The position numbers and the translations under genes are program-made. The notes under the pieces were generated by a model, which was not told the origin of the DNA, searched no databases, and worked only from the letters and a program-made list of their open reading frames with translations. DNA of 64,000 nucleotides from Chersky-840 sp963848335 (GTDB taxonomy: Bacteria; Actinomycetota; Acidimicrobiia; Acidimicrobiales; UBA8190): positions 868,001 to 932,000 of the forward strand of contig CAWKDD010000001.1 of NCBI GenBank assembly GCA_963848335.1, written 5' to 3'. Numbering within the stretch: the first letter of the stretch is position 1; every line of letters starts with the position of its first letter. Below, one piece after another: positions 18,200 to 27,026 of the stretch.

Positions 18200-18955
18200 T
18201 TGCTTGTAAATACGCGTTCCGGTATGAAGGGAGTACGAACTACTCCATTCGACGAGCGCCGCTCTTCCCGTTGCCGCGGTAATCACTCAAAGTTGACACC
18301 TGCAGTGTTGAAGCTCGATGTGAGAGATCGATGGCGAGGGGTCCTGGCGAAATCGGCGATCGCCGTCGCATTGGTTGTCCTTAGCATCTGTGAATCCTCA
18401 AGCGCGGCATCCGCCGTTGACGGGGGGTATGGTCCCGGTGGCAGTCCCGGTGGCAGTCCCGGTGGTAGTTCCGGCGGGACATTGGGAAACGTCATAGTGG
18501 CGGCGACAATTGGACCAAGTGGAGGGACAATTCGGGGTGCCTTCGGCGGCACGAGTATAAAGATCCTCATACCCCCCGGCGAGTTTGCTACCGACGAAGT
18601 CGTTGAAGTCCTGAACTTCGTTCCCGACTGCCAGTCGCTTGGAGGCTGGCTCATAGTCGTTGGCCTAGCAGTCCTCACGACAAATGGGAATCAAAGCTCG
18701 CATATCTTCACCGAGGGCGCTACGGCCCACATTTCGAATGTCGAGATAGCTCCAAGTTCGTCGATCTTCTCCGACCGAACAAATCGATGCGTGCCATCAC
18801 CTGGGCTTATTGGCATGGGGGGTGCAACGTTTCAACTTCACGTCAGTCCGGCTTTTGTCATCGCCACCCCGCTATACCGATCTCCACATCACGACTTTGT
18901 TGAGCACGATCTCAGTTTTGGGTTGTTCCGTTACGAGTTCAACCTGAGGCTTTAG
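18200..18955 (+). CDS. Secreted protein with Gly-Ser-Pro repeat linker, unknown function
   Basis: 251 residues from a TTG preceded by AAGGAG at 7-nt spacing, which favours this start over the ATG eight codons later. A long positively charged N-region (about 50 residues) precedes a hydrophobic stretch SAIAVALVVLSICESSSAAS, then a triple GGSPGGSPGGS linker and a globular domain of about 170 residues (GGTIRGAFGGTSIKILIPPG and onward) with two Cys. No family recognised. IKILIPPGEF resembles the start of ZU5-like or PKD-associated sheets. Divergent from the lectin gene with a 320-nt spacer, so both may share a promoter region. Confidence 0.6.
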   Translation: MLVNTRSGMKGVRTTPFDERRSSRCRGNHSKLTPAVLKLDVRDRWRGVLAKSAIAVALVVLSICESSSAASAVDGGYGPGGSPGGSPGGSSGGTLGNVIVAATIGPSGGTIRGAFGGTSIKILIPPGEFATDEVVEVLNFVPDCQSLGGWLIVVGLAVLTTNGNQSSHIFTEGATAHISNVEIAPSSSIFSDRTNRCVPSPGLIGMGGATFQLHVSPAFVIATPLYRSPHHDFVEHDLSFGLFRYEFNLRL

Positions 18956-19047
18956 GTCTTCCCAGGGCGACTCATTTCGAGGCGGTCAATTTCTGATTTT
19001 CTCTTTAGTCCCGTTCCGCGTTTCTGTCACGGTGTCGAGGTTGACGG

Positions 19048-21187
19048 TTGACTATCAACGATCTGCTTGAACACATCCCGAGCCCACCTCGAGGCGGTCG
19101 GCGTCGACCGCAGCATGCACGCGGGAGAGCTAGGGGGTACGACACAAGCCACTTCGGCCGGCAAGTAGGCCTTTCCCGAGGACCCCGGGCTGCCCCTGAT
19201 CTGGGTGTCTTAGTGGGATGGAGCATGGCCGCCGCATGGTTACTGTTCGCCGGTGTCGAGGTATGGACAGGATCCGTGCTAGTGGCCTGGGTCTTGCCCA
19301 TTGCACTCATAGCGGAGCTTTCTGGTCTCAGCGCCCTTGTCTGGATCTGGAGCCGCCGGTCGGTACCCAGATGGTTGCAGGTCTCATTGCTGATCCTCGC
19401 AGCCGTCACCATTCTTTCGCGTTGCTACCTGCTTGTCCTAGGAAAGCCAGCCTACGGAACGGATGAGATTGCCTTCGACCAATACGCGGCGCAACTCTTG
19501 CTCTTCCATGGAAGCGATCCCTACACGCACTCAATGGCACCTGCCCTGGGCCTCTTTCAGGTGCCGTCCCAATACCACACGTATACGCTCACCGGACAAG
19601 CCATTACACGCGTCTCATACCCATCAGCGTCATTTCTCCTCTATATCCCCGCCCTGCTGCTCGGGCTCCGGATGCAGGCTGCCGTTGTCGTGGATGCCCT
19701 CGCTTGGGTCGGTGCCATGTTCTTGGCTTGGCTGCTTCTGCCCGATCGAGCAAAGTGGATTGTAATCCTGATTGCCACGGAAATTATCTACCTTGGGTAC
19801 GCCGCTGGAGGGGTAACGGACTCCCTCTATCTCCCATTTCTCATGCTTGCCTACTGGCGATGGGATCGGTTCGGTGATCCGACCGAGAACTCGATCGCTC
19901 GATGGGTTGGCCCACTGATGATCGGAATGGCCGCATCGATTAAGCAAACTCCTTGGTTTGCCCTGCCCTTCTTGGTGCTTGGCGTCGCTATCGAGGCACA
20001 GCAAAGGGGTCAGGATTCGGCGCCGAATCACTGGCCGTTACGTGGCCATGGCGACGGCAGTATTCGTTTCGCTCAACCTCCCCTTCATTCTCATGGACCC
20101 AGGTGCCTGGCTCAAAGGTGTAACGACCCCTGTGGCGGCACACATGATTCCTGCCGGCCAGGGCCTGATCGGCTTGACCATGTTCGAACATTTCGGCGGC
20201 CAGTTGCGTTATTATAGCTACGCAAGCGTTCTCGTTGTCTTGGTTGCGCTCCTTTGGTACCTCGGCTGGTACCGAGCCATGAAGCGTGTCTGGCCCGTTC
20301 TCATACCCTTGGCGTTCTTCTGGCCGAACCGCAGCTTCTCCAGCTACATGGTGATGATGTTGCCGGCAATCCTGGTAGCCGTGACCACCATCGGCGATAC
20401 GTCGGCAGCGGGATGGCGACCTGCTCGCGTCGCGTTTGTTGGCGGCTTGACGGCCACAACGGTCGTCTTGCTTGGAGGACTAACGGTTAAGCCCGCACTT
20501 AGCCTTCAAGTCATCGGAGAGCGGTCCACAGGTCAATTGCAAAGCATTGATCACCTGACGGTGAAGGTGAATAATCATTCCAATTCCCCGATCGATCCGC
20601 ACTTCACTATCACGCCCGGTGGTCAACAGACGAGTTTTTGGTACCGAAGCGGTGGTCCGGAAATCGTGCCACCTCACGCAACCGTTCTTGAATCTCTTGA
20701 GGCACCAAATGTGGCATCGATGCCCGGGATGAACGGCGGGTTCATCGTTGATGCGTTCTCCGATGGACCCGCACAGCTCGCGACCTCCCCAACCATTCAC
20801 CCTCCGATCGAAAGTGCACTTCTGTCACCAGATAGCGTTGACTCGCCAGTGCCACTAGGCGAACCGATCACGCTTACGATTCAGTTGGTCAACCAACTCG
20901 GTGGTCCTCGTCTCGCGAGTGGCGTGAGAGTCGCCCTAAGTCAGGTTGTCTATTCCCAGGATGGACTGCTCCCGGGCGAGGCATCGATAGATGGCCAATC
21001 AGAGGGTCAGACGCCGGTAGTTAGGCGCACCAATGGATCAGGCAAGGTCGCGTTCGTCGTGTCTGGCGTCCAGGAACAACGGGATCCAGTGTTCTTCCAG
21101 GCGTGGTTGATTCCAACATCGGGGGTGCCAACCGGGTACTCCAACATCGTGTCAGTCCAGTTCTCTGAGCGCAGATGGCCCCGCTAA
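19048..21187 (+). CDS. GT87-like membrane glycosyltransferase with C-terminal extracytoplasmic domain (frameshifted near 20008)
   Basis: Two frames give one protein: 19048 to about 20010 (GTDEIAFDQYAAQLLLFHGSDPYTH; about eight helices; AASIKQTPWFALPFLVLG) and about 20005 to 21187 (GRYVAMATAVFVSLNLPFILMDP, FWPNRSFSSYMVMMLPA). Deleting one G of the GGGG in CAAAGGGGTCAGG joins them as QRVRIRRR. GTDEIAFDQ and DPYTH resemble the first loop of GT87/DUF2029 mannosyltransferases that use polyprenyl-phosphate sugars. After the last helix about 240 residues form a beta-rich, Ig-like region (PLGEPITLTIQLVNQLGG, NGSGKVAFVVSG). Full length about 712 residues. The tail is uncommon for the family. Confidence 0.75.
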
Positions 21188-21433
21188 CCGCCAGCACTTC
21201 CACCCATCGTGGAATGTCGATGGGCGCCACCGCAGAGGCAATCCGAGTGCCGCGCAGCGTGTGCACCGCCCCGGAACGTCCGAGACAGTTGCATCGGTGA
21301 ACCCGTGGGCGACCGACGAGACGCGCAAACGCCACGCACCCTGCGTCTTTGCACCCCGCACGAGGGGACAACATAGTTGTAGCCCGAGGGAATTTCTGAC
21401 GGGAGAGGGTGGGTAGAAAACGGGCCGCTGACC

Positions 21434-21493
21434 TGGTGGAACCCCGGGACTCGAACCGGGAACCTGCGGATTGAGTATCCGCAGACGAGTTCC
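21434..21493 (-). pseudogene. tRNA-like remnant lacking a D-arm
   Basis: On the minus strand the anticodon arm GCGGA-TACTCAA-TCCGC is followed by AGG, a near-complete T arm CCCGGTTCGAGTCCCGGG and GGTTCCACCA. A 5' acceptor-like GGAACTC pairs with GGGTTCC but only two or three bases separate it from the anticodon stem, so no D-arm fits. The loop has A, not U, at position 33. The segment from AATCCGCAGGTTCC onward resembles the tRNA-Lys gene 2.8 kb away. Probably a degenerate tRNA or old attachment site. Not a functional tRNA as read. Confidence 0.45.
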
Positions 21494-21598
21494 TATCCGC
21501 ACCCAATGGTGCCTTCCTCGCGTCCCGCTCTGAGGCAGGACCTGTGGCGCGGAATGGCAGCCCTGAGAGGTTGATCGTCGACGAACTCTTGGGAGGAT

Positions 21599-22474
21599 CT
21601 ATTGGTCTAAGCGGCCGATCGGTAGCCCAGAAGCTTCGGCGAGTACCTCGTCGGCGAATCGGCGTAAGCCGTCGATCGTTTCGCGCCCGGTTGACCACGG
21701 TCTCACCAGTGCTCGCCCGACCCCCGCTTCGGCCGCCCGGCGGAGTGAGTCGAGGTCAGCTGGCACTCCCATGGTGATCTCCACCGTCCCGGGCCGTCCG
21801 GCCCGATCGCGCAGCTCCGCGATACGAGCGGCGGCGGCCGGGATTTGCTCGACCGAATGGTTCATCGGGATCCATCCGTCCCCGACGAGCGCCGCACGGC
21901 GCAGCGCGGCGGGCCCGTCGCCCCCGATGTGCATGGGCGGCCATGGGGACTGGAGCGGCTTGGGCTCGAACATGACTGGGCCGAAGTCGAAGTTCTCGCC
22001 GTGATGCTCGATAACTGGCTCGCTCCACAGTCGTTGGCACACCGAGATGGCCTCGTCCACCCGCCGCCCACGGGTTGCGAAGTCGAGGCCCACGGCTTGC
22101 CACTCCGCTTCGAGCCAGCTGGCACCCACACCGAACTCGGCCCGACCCCCGGACACGATGTCGAGCGTGGCGACACCTCTCGCCACGACGAAGGGATGAC
22201 GCAGACCGATGTTGTAGACGTGGGTTCCGAACCGGATGTGGTGAGTGCGGCCGGCCAGGAAGGAGAGATAGGCCAGAGCGTCGAACACGGGGACATCGGA
22301 GGGGATCGGGGGATGGTCCGCGCCCGCGTAGGGGCTTCCGTCCGAAGCGACAGGCAGCACGAGATGCTCGGGCATCCAGACGGACTCATATCCGAGCCGG
22401 TCGACTTCGCAGGCCACTTCCGTCCATCGCTCAGGACGGACCGTCCCGAGTGCGATACCGATCTTCATCGTCAT
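21599..22474 (-). CDS. LLM-class F420-dependent oxidoreductase
   Basis: About 291 residues from ATG 22474 (MTMKIGIALGT); the frame is open to 22603 but the upstream part has no family similarity. Luciferase-like (beta/alpha)8 fold: SVWMPEHLVLP, PVFDALAYLSFLAGRT, RFGTHVYNIGLRHPFVVARGVATLDIVSGGRAEFGVGASW (segments), FATRGRRVDEAI and PPMHIGGDGPAALRRAA. This matches the actinobacterial LLM subfamily that uses coenzyme F420 (or FMN) for hydride transfer. Substrate unknown. It is an isolated minus-strand gene, divergent from the CHAP gene. Confidence 0.88.
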   Translation of the reverse strand: MTMKIGIALGTVRPERWTEVACEVDRLGYESVWMPEHLVLPVASDGSPYAGADHPPIPSDVPVFDALAYLSFLAGRTHHIRFGTHVYNIGLRHPFVVARGVATLDIVSGGRAEFGVGASWLEAEWQAVGLDFATRGRRVDEAISVCQRLWSEPVIEHHGENFDFGPVMFEPKPLQSPWPPMHIGGDGPAALRRAALVGDGWIPMNHSVEQIPAAAARIAELRDRAGRPGTVEITMGVPADLDSLRRAAEAGVGRALVRPWSTGRETIDGLRRFADEVLAEASGLPIGRLDQ

Positions 22475-22614
22475 GTCCCAGCAGTGTTCCGGAGGGTCAT
22501 GGCTGTCGAGGGTATTCGTTTCGGAAGGGACACCCAGAATCGAGGTCGAGTGGGTGCCGCGGATCGGAAGCCGGAGCTCCGCTCGCGTCGCCATTCGAGT
22601 CACAGCCTGACGAG

Positions 22615-24116
22615 ATGTTAAATCGTGAACTCTGGACTAGACGACGGGGGCTCTGTTTCCTACGATCCTCCGGCAGTGCGCTGGTGTGGTCGCGTCTGTC
22701 GGGTTTGGCGCACCGCCAGCGGTGTGCGTGCGCGCCGCGTTGCGCGCTTCACATCGCGCTCACAGCGACCGTGTGCGTCGCCATCGCCGTGGCCGGCGCT
22801 GCCCCCCGTCGCCCTGCACCTCCTCTCGCATCTGCCGCGTACGTCGGCTTCTCCGGGACCGGTGTGGCTGGCTATGGGGACGCACCGTCGCTGGGGGGCT
22901 TCTCCGGCATCACCCTGGCCGCCCCCGCCGTGGCCATGGCGTCCACCCCCAGCGGCAACGGCTACTGGGTGACTGCTGCCGACGGCGGGGTATTCGCCTT
23001 CGGCGACGCCCGATTCCACGGCTCGATGGGCGGTACGTCGTTGTTCGCCCCGGTGGTGGGGATGGCCGCCACCCCCAGCGGCAAGGGCTACTGGCTGGTG
23101 GCCGCCGACGGCGGGGTGTTCGCCTTCGGCGACGCCGCCTTCCTCGGCTCCATGGGTGGCAAAGCGCTCACGCAACCGGTGGTGGGGATGGCCGCCACCC
23201 CCAGCGGCAAGGGCTACTGGCTGGTGGCCGCCGACGGCGGGGTGTTCGCCTTCGGCGACGCCGCCTTCCTCGGCTCCATGGGGGGCAAACCGCTCACGCA
23301 ACCGGTAGTGGGGATGGCCGCCACCCCAGTGGCAAGGGCTACTGGCTCGTGGCCGCCGACGGCGGGGTGTTCGCCTTCGGCGATGCCGCCTTCCACGGTT
23401 CGGCCGCCGGCGAGAACCTCGGCACCTCGGTGACGGGGATCGCCCCCACGTCTGACGGCGACGGGTACTGGCTGGTGGCCGCCACCGCCGCGGTGCTCAC
23501 CTTCGGCGACGCCGTGTCCTACGGACCGTCGCCCAACGTGCCGCCGTTTCCGCCCACCGCCGCCATTGCCGCCACCCCCGACGGCAAGGGGTACTGGTTG
23601 TTGCAGCCCGACTCCATCGCAACTTCGTTCCAGGTGCCTGATCCTCCGGCCAATTTCCCCGGAGGGCAGAGCGCCGTCCAGATCGCGGCGAGTCAGATCG
23701 GACCCGACCCCGACACCGGCCAAGGGGCATATTGCAACCCCTACGGTCCTTGCGAGCAGTGGTGCGCGCTCTTCGCCACCTGGGTCTGGAACCAGGTCGG
23801 CGTCGCCGTCCCCCGCTATGCGTTCGTCGGTGACGTCTATGACTGGGCGGCCGCCCGGGGACTGGTGCTTTCTCCCACCTCGACACCGGCGCCTGGCGAC
23901 GGCGTGTTGTACGGAACGGGGCCACAGAATGTGAGCACATCCCCTCACATGGCGATCGTGGCCGAGGTCTGGCCCGACGGGGCCATCACCACCGTCGACG
24001 GCGACTCGGGACCAGAGCCCGACGGGCAAGACGCCGTGACGTCCAACGGCCCCTTCCTGCCGGCTGACTCCTCGAGCTACAACGGCGTGCCCGTATACGC
24101 GTTCGTGCGGCCCTAG
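22615..24116 (+). CDS. Secreted CHAP-domain protein with 42-residue GYWLVAADGG repeats (frameshifted near 23325)
   Basis: ATG 22615 begins a protein with an Arg/Cys-rich N-region and a hydrophobic signal (LTATVCVAIAVAGAA). Five to seven repeats follow with pattern GMAATPSGKGYWLVAADGG and VFAFGDAAFLGSMGG, a type common in Acidimicrobiia exported proteins. The frame breaks in the third 126-bp unit at 23324-23327 (ACCCCAGT where sister copies have ACCCCCAGC), then resumes in the other frame. The C-terminal 150 residues form a CHAP amidase/peptidase domain: YGPCEQWCALFATWVW with the catalytic Cys, and HMAIVAEVWPDG with the catalytic His. Likely a peptidoglycan hydrolase held at the cell surface by the propeller-like repeats. 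Confidence 0.83.
23050..23400 (+). repeat. 126-bp tandem repeats within CHAP gene
   Basis: Near-identical 126-bp units start at about 23052, 23178 and 23304 and encode the 42-residue repeat. The indel that breaks the frame lies in the third unit. Confidence 0.8.
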
Positions 24117-24262
24117 CGGCACCCGACCTCTTGATCGGAACGCTGGCGCGTGGCAAATCGGTTCCCGAGGTCCGCACGGCTGCGTATGGGCCCTCGGCAT
24201 CGTGGTAGCTCACGACTAACCCTCGTACGCGTGGACCGCCAAAGGGGGTCAACCTCAGACTG

Positions 24263-24334
24263 TGCGCCCCCCGGGATTCGAACCCGGAACCTGCGGATTA
24301 AGAGTCCGTTGCTCTGCCATTGAGCTAGAGGCGC
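24263..24334 (-). tRNA. tRNA-Lys (CTT)
   Basis: 72 nt cloverleaf. Acceptor GCGCCTC pairs with GGGGCGC, D-arm AGCTCAATGGCAGAGC, anticodon loop CTCTTAA (CTT), T arm CCGGGTTCGAATCCCGG, discriminator A. CCA is not encoded. Confidence 0.95.
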
Positions 24335-24388
24335 GTCGGCCGAGTGTAGGCGAACTCACTCCAGGCACCTCGAGGGTGCCCGGCGCCG

Positions 24389-24404
24389 TCGGGGTGACCG
24401 AGGG
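24389..24404 (+). repeat. Direct repeat, copy 1: duplicate of tRNA-His 3' end
   Basis: TCGGGGTGACCGAGGG, identical to 25666-25681, which is the 3' end of tRNA-His plus 4 nt beyond. The two copies bracket the IS481-like element. Confidence 0.7.
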
Positions 24405-24430
24405 TGTCCGAAACCAGGACATAGGCGAGA

Positions 24431-25662
24431 GATGTGTCAAGACATAGGCGACACCGATCTGGGGGTCTCCTATGGAAATGGGCCGCTACCTGGTTGAAGC
24501 GCACCTGCGGGAGGGGCGACCGGTTGCCGAGCTGGCCCGGGCCCACGGGGTCCACCCCAGTTGGATCTACCGGCTCCTGGCCCGCTACCGGGAGGAGGGC
24601 GAGGAGGGTCTCGTGCCCCGCTCGAGACGCCCGCACCACTTTCCGACCGCCACCGCCGACGAGGTCGAGGACGAGATCGTCCTCTTGCGCAAGCAGCTGG
24701 CCGAGGAGGGACTGGACGCCGGGGCCGCCACTATTCATTTCCACCTGAGCAGGCGACACCGGACCGCCCCCTCGGTGAGCACCATCACGCGGGTCCTGCG
24801 CCGGCGGGGCTGTGTGGTCCCCGAGCCCAAGAAGCGGCCCCGATCCAGCTTCATCCGGTTCCAGGCCGCGCTGGCCAACGAGTGCTGGCAGAGCGACATG
24901 ACGCACTGGGCCCTGCGGGGGAGCGGGGGGTGGAGATCGTGAACGTGATCGACGACCACTCCCGAATGTGCGTGGGGGCCGTGGCGCTGCGGGTCACCAA
25001 GGCTCTCGACGTGGTGGAGATCTTCGAAAACGCCCGCCAGCACTACGGAACACCGGCCTCGGTGCTGACCGACAATGGGGCCATCTTCACGGCGAGGTAC
25101 CGGGGCGGGAAGGCCGCCCTCGAGGTTGAGCTCGAGCGCCTGGGGGTGATCTGCAAGCACTCGAGTCCCTACCATCCCCAGACGTGTGGAAAAGTCGAAC
25201 GCTTCCACCAGACCATGAAGAAATATCTGGCTAAGAAACCCCGGCCCGCTCACTGCCGGGGCTGCAGCGCCAGATCGACGCCTTTGTCACCTATTACAAC
25301 GAGTGCCGTCCCCATCGCGGCATCCGGCGGAGGATCCCCAAGGAGGTCTTCGATGCCAGCGTCAAGGCCCATCCCACCACCGTGGGCCCGAGCCACCTGC
25401 GCATCCGCCACGACAAGGTCGACACCTTTGGCAAGTTGACGCTTCGTTACGAGGGAAAACTCCGCCACATCGGGATGGGCGCCCGCTTCAAGGGCCAAGC
25501 AGTCGTGCTCATGATCGCCGACGCCGAGGTCCGGATCCTCACGCCCGATGGCGAACCCCTGCGGATCCTCACCCTCGATCCCGCGCGGGATTACCACCCG
25601 CAATCTGTGGGCTGGACCTCTACGATGTCTTGACAGATGAGTCGCTGATGTCTCGACACATC
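24431..25662 (+). mobile_element. IS481-family insertion sequence
   Basis: One transposase region bounded by inverted repeats: left GATGTGTCAAGACATAGGCG (24431-24450) and right end 25641-25662, whose reverse complement reads GATGTGTCGAGACATCAGCG. Roughly 20 of 23 bases match. A second GACATAGGCGA copy lies just outside the left end. No clear target duplication. The transposase reads in three frames. Confidence 0.8.
24472..25633 (+). pseudogene. IS481-family transposase, two frameshifts
   Basis: N-terminal helix-turn-helix (LREGRPVAELARAHGVHPSW, LVPRSRRPHHFPT) and start of the catalytic core (ECWQSDMTHWAL, first Asp) read from ATG 24472. The first break is in the G-rich run at about 24915-24930. 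The next frame gives VEIVNVIDDHSRMCVGA, SVLTDNGAIFTARYRGG (second Asp) and SPYHPQTCGKVERFHQTMKK (Glu). The second break is at about 25235-25262, after which the third frame gives TYYNECRPHRGIRRR and the C-terminal domain KVDTFGKLTLRYEGKLRHIG. DDE residues are all present. Non-functional as read, unless the breaks are base-call errors. Confidence 0.85.
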
Positions 25663-25665
25663 ACA

Positions 25666-25681
25666 TCGGGGTGACCGAGGG
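25666..25681 (+). repeat. Direct repeat, copy 2: 3' end of tRNA-His
   Basis: TCGGGGTGACCGAGGG overlapping the acceptor 3' strand of tRNA-His, identical to 24389-24404. Confidence 0.7.
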
Positions 25682-25743
25682 GACTTGAACCCCCGACCTC
25701 CAGGGCCACAACCTGGCGCTCTAACCATCTGAGCTACGGCCAC
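25670..25743 (-). tRNA. tRNA-His (GTG)
   Basis: Cloverleaf with acceptor GTGGCCG/CGGTCAC, anticodon arm CCAGG-TTGTGGC-CCTGG (GTG), T arm GGGGGTTCAAGTCCCC and the His-specific C73 discriminator. The next base, 25744, would supply G-1. Confidence 0.94.
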
Positions 25744-25846
25744 CGTGGGTGTCCGGCACGACATGCCGAACACGCAGGGTCTTCACGATACACGGAGTAC
25801 GCTGAGCCTCAGCAGCCGACACCCAATCTCAGCTCTGTACACCTTC

Positions 25847-25920
25847 GCCTCCGTAGCTCAACTGGATAGAGCGGGTGGCTTCTACCCACCAGGTTGCGGG
25901 TTCGACTCCTGCCGGGGGCA
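25847..25920 (+). tRNA. tRNA-Arg (TCT)
   Basis: 74 nt. Acceptor GCCTCCG/CGGGGGC, D-arm AGCTCAACTGGATAGAGC, anticodon arm GGTGG-CTTCTAC-CCACC (TCT), T-loop GTTCGACTC, discriminator A. CCA not encoded. Divergent from tRNA-His. Confidence 0.94.
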
Positions 25921-27026
25921 CGTTGGCGTGAGGGGTGGCTTCTCGTGCACTCCAACCCCGCTCAGGTGACCGGTGGCGAAACTGCAGGCCTGGCGCTGGT
26001 GTGCAAGCGCCTTCTCGGGTGACGTCGGCGGATTCCCGTTCTTGGTCCCCCTTCCCCGAGTGCCCCTCCGCTCGCCAGCCCGTTGATGGCTCTGCCGGAC
26101 TGGCGCTCCCCGGGGCCTCTGGGTGGGTTTGGATCCGCCTGGGGCTGGAATGGGCCCAAACCCTCGCCGAACCGATTTGGCCGCCTGAGGTCCGGATGTG
26201 CGCCCACCCGCCTTGCGAGGGGTTCGGACGGCTTCGGGTGGGGCGGCGTTGGCACGGGCCATCTGAACTCTGCCGCGCCACGAGGGATCCTCGTCGCTGT
26301 GGCGCAGGAGGAGGAGGAGGAGGTTGTTTCTACCCTCGGACCCTCCATCCGGGCCGAAACGTTCTACGCCGAGACAGCTTTGATTGGAGCCTTCGGCCGT
26401 GGGCCGGTGCCTGCTCTTTGTGCGGCTCGATGCGGTCGTTCCGAGGGCCAGTGCCGAAATCCCCCAAGAAGCTGGATTCGGCCATTGCGGAGACAGCAAC
26501 GAGGAAGCACTGGTTCGTGGGCTCGAGGTTCGCGATCGCTCAGAGGCTCCTTGCGACGATTCGGTCATTCAGGTCATGCGAGTGACAAGTGATCAACATG
26601 TGACACCGGATGGGACGCTTTTCTGCGGGTTGACGAGGTCATTGCTTTAGTCAATCGTGCGGACCTCAAGTCGGAAGTCCGACAAATCGTGATGAATGGG
26701 CACAGAATGTGGTTTTCTGAGGGTTCTCGCGAACTTTATTTCGGCAGCATTTCCTAGCCTCCTACTTTCGACGTCTCGTGGTCTGATCTTCACACAGCGC
26801 GTCATCATTGCGAATTTCCTTCGCATGGCGGTGCCTGGCAACGGCCTCTTTGCGAGCAGAGCTTGATCAAACAAGGATTGCGTCTGATCGCTCACTCCTT
26901 GCCGTTATCGCTATGCGTGGTGAACCCTCACAAAATCGCTAGACACGCGGAGCGTCTTGGGACACACTCACCGGGAAATCAGGCGAGGCTTTACAACTGC
27001 GCCTTGGCGGGCGGGGGAGGAATGTC
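25921..27026. other. 1.1-kb stretch without a convincing gene
   Basis: Several overlapping ORFs exist on both strands but are Arg/Ser/Pro-rich, overlap each other and match nothing I recognise. A (GAG)n run occurs near 26312-26325. GC content falls between about 26640 and 26940, consistent with a promoter and leader for the repeat gene. I could not recognise RNase P, tmRNA, 6S or SRP RNA here. Confidence 0.45.

Noticed and set aside
25935..26592. Overlapping ORFs of 169-228 codons on both strands
   Set aside because: No recognised domain, low-complexity Ser/Arg/Pro content, mutually overlapping, no strong ribosome sites.
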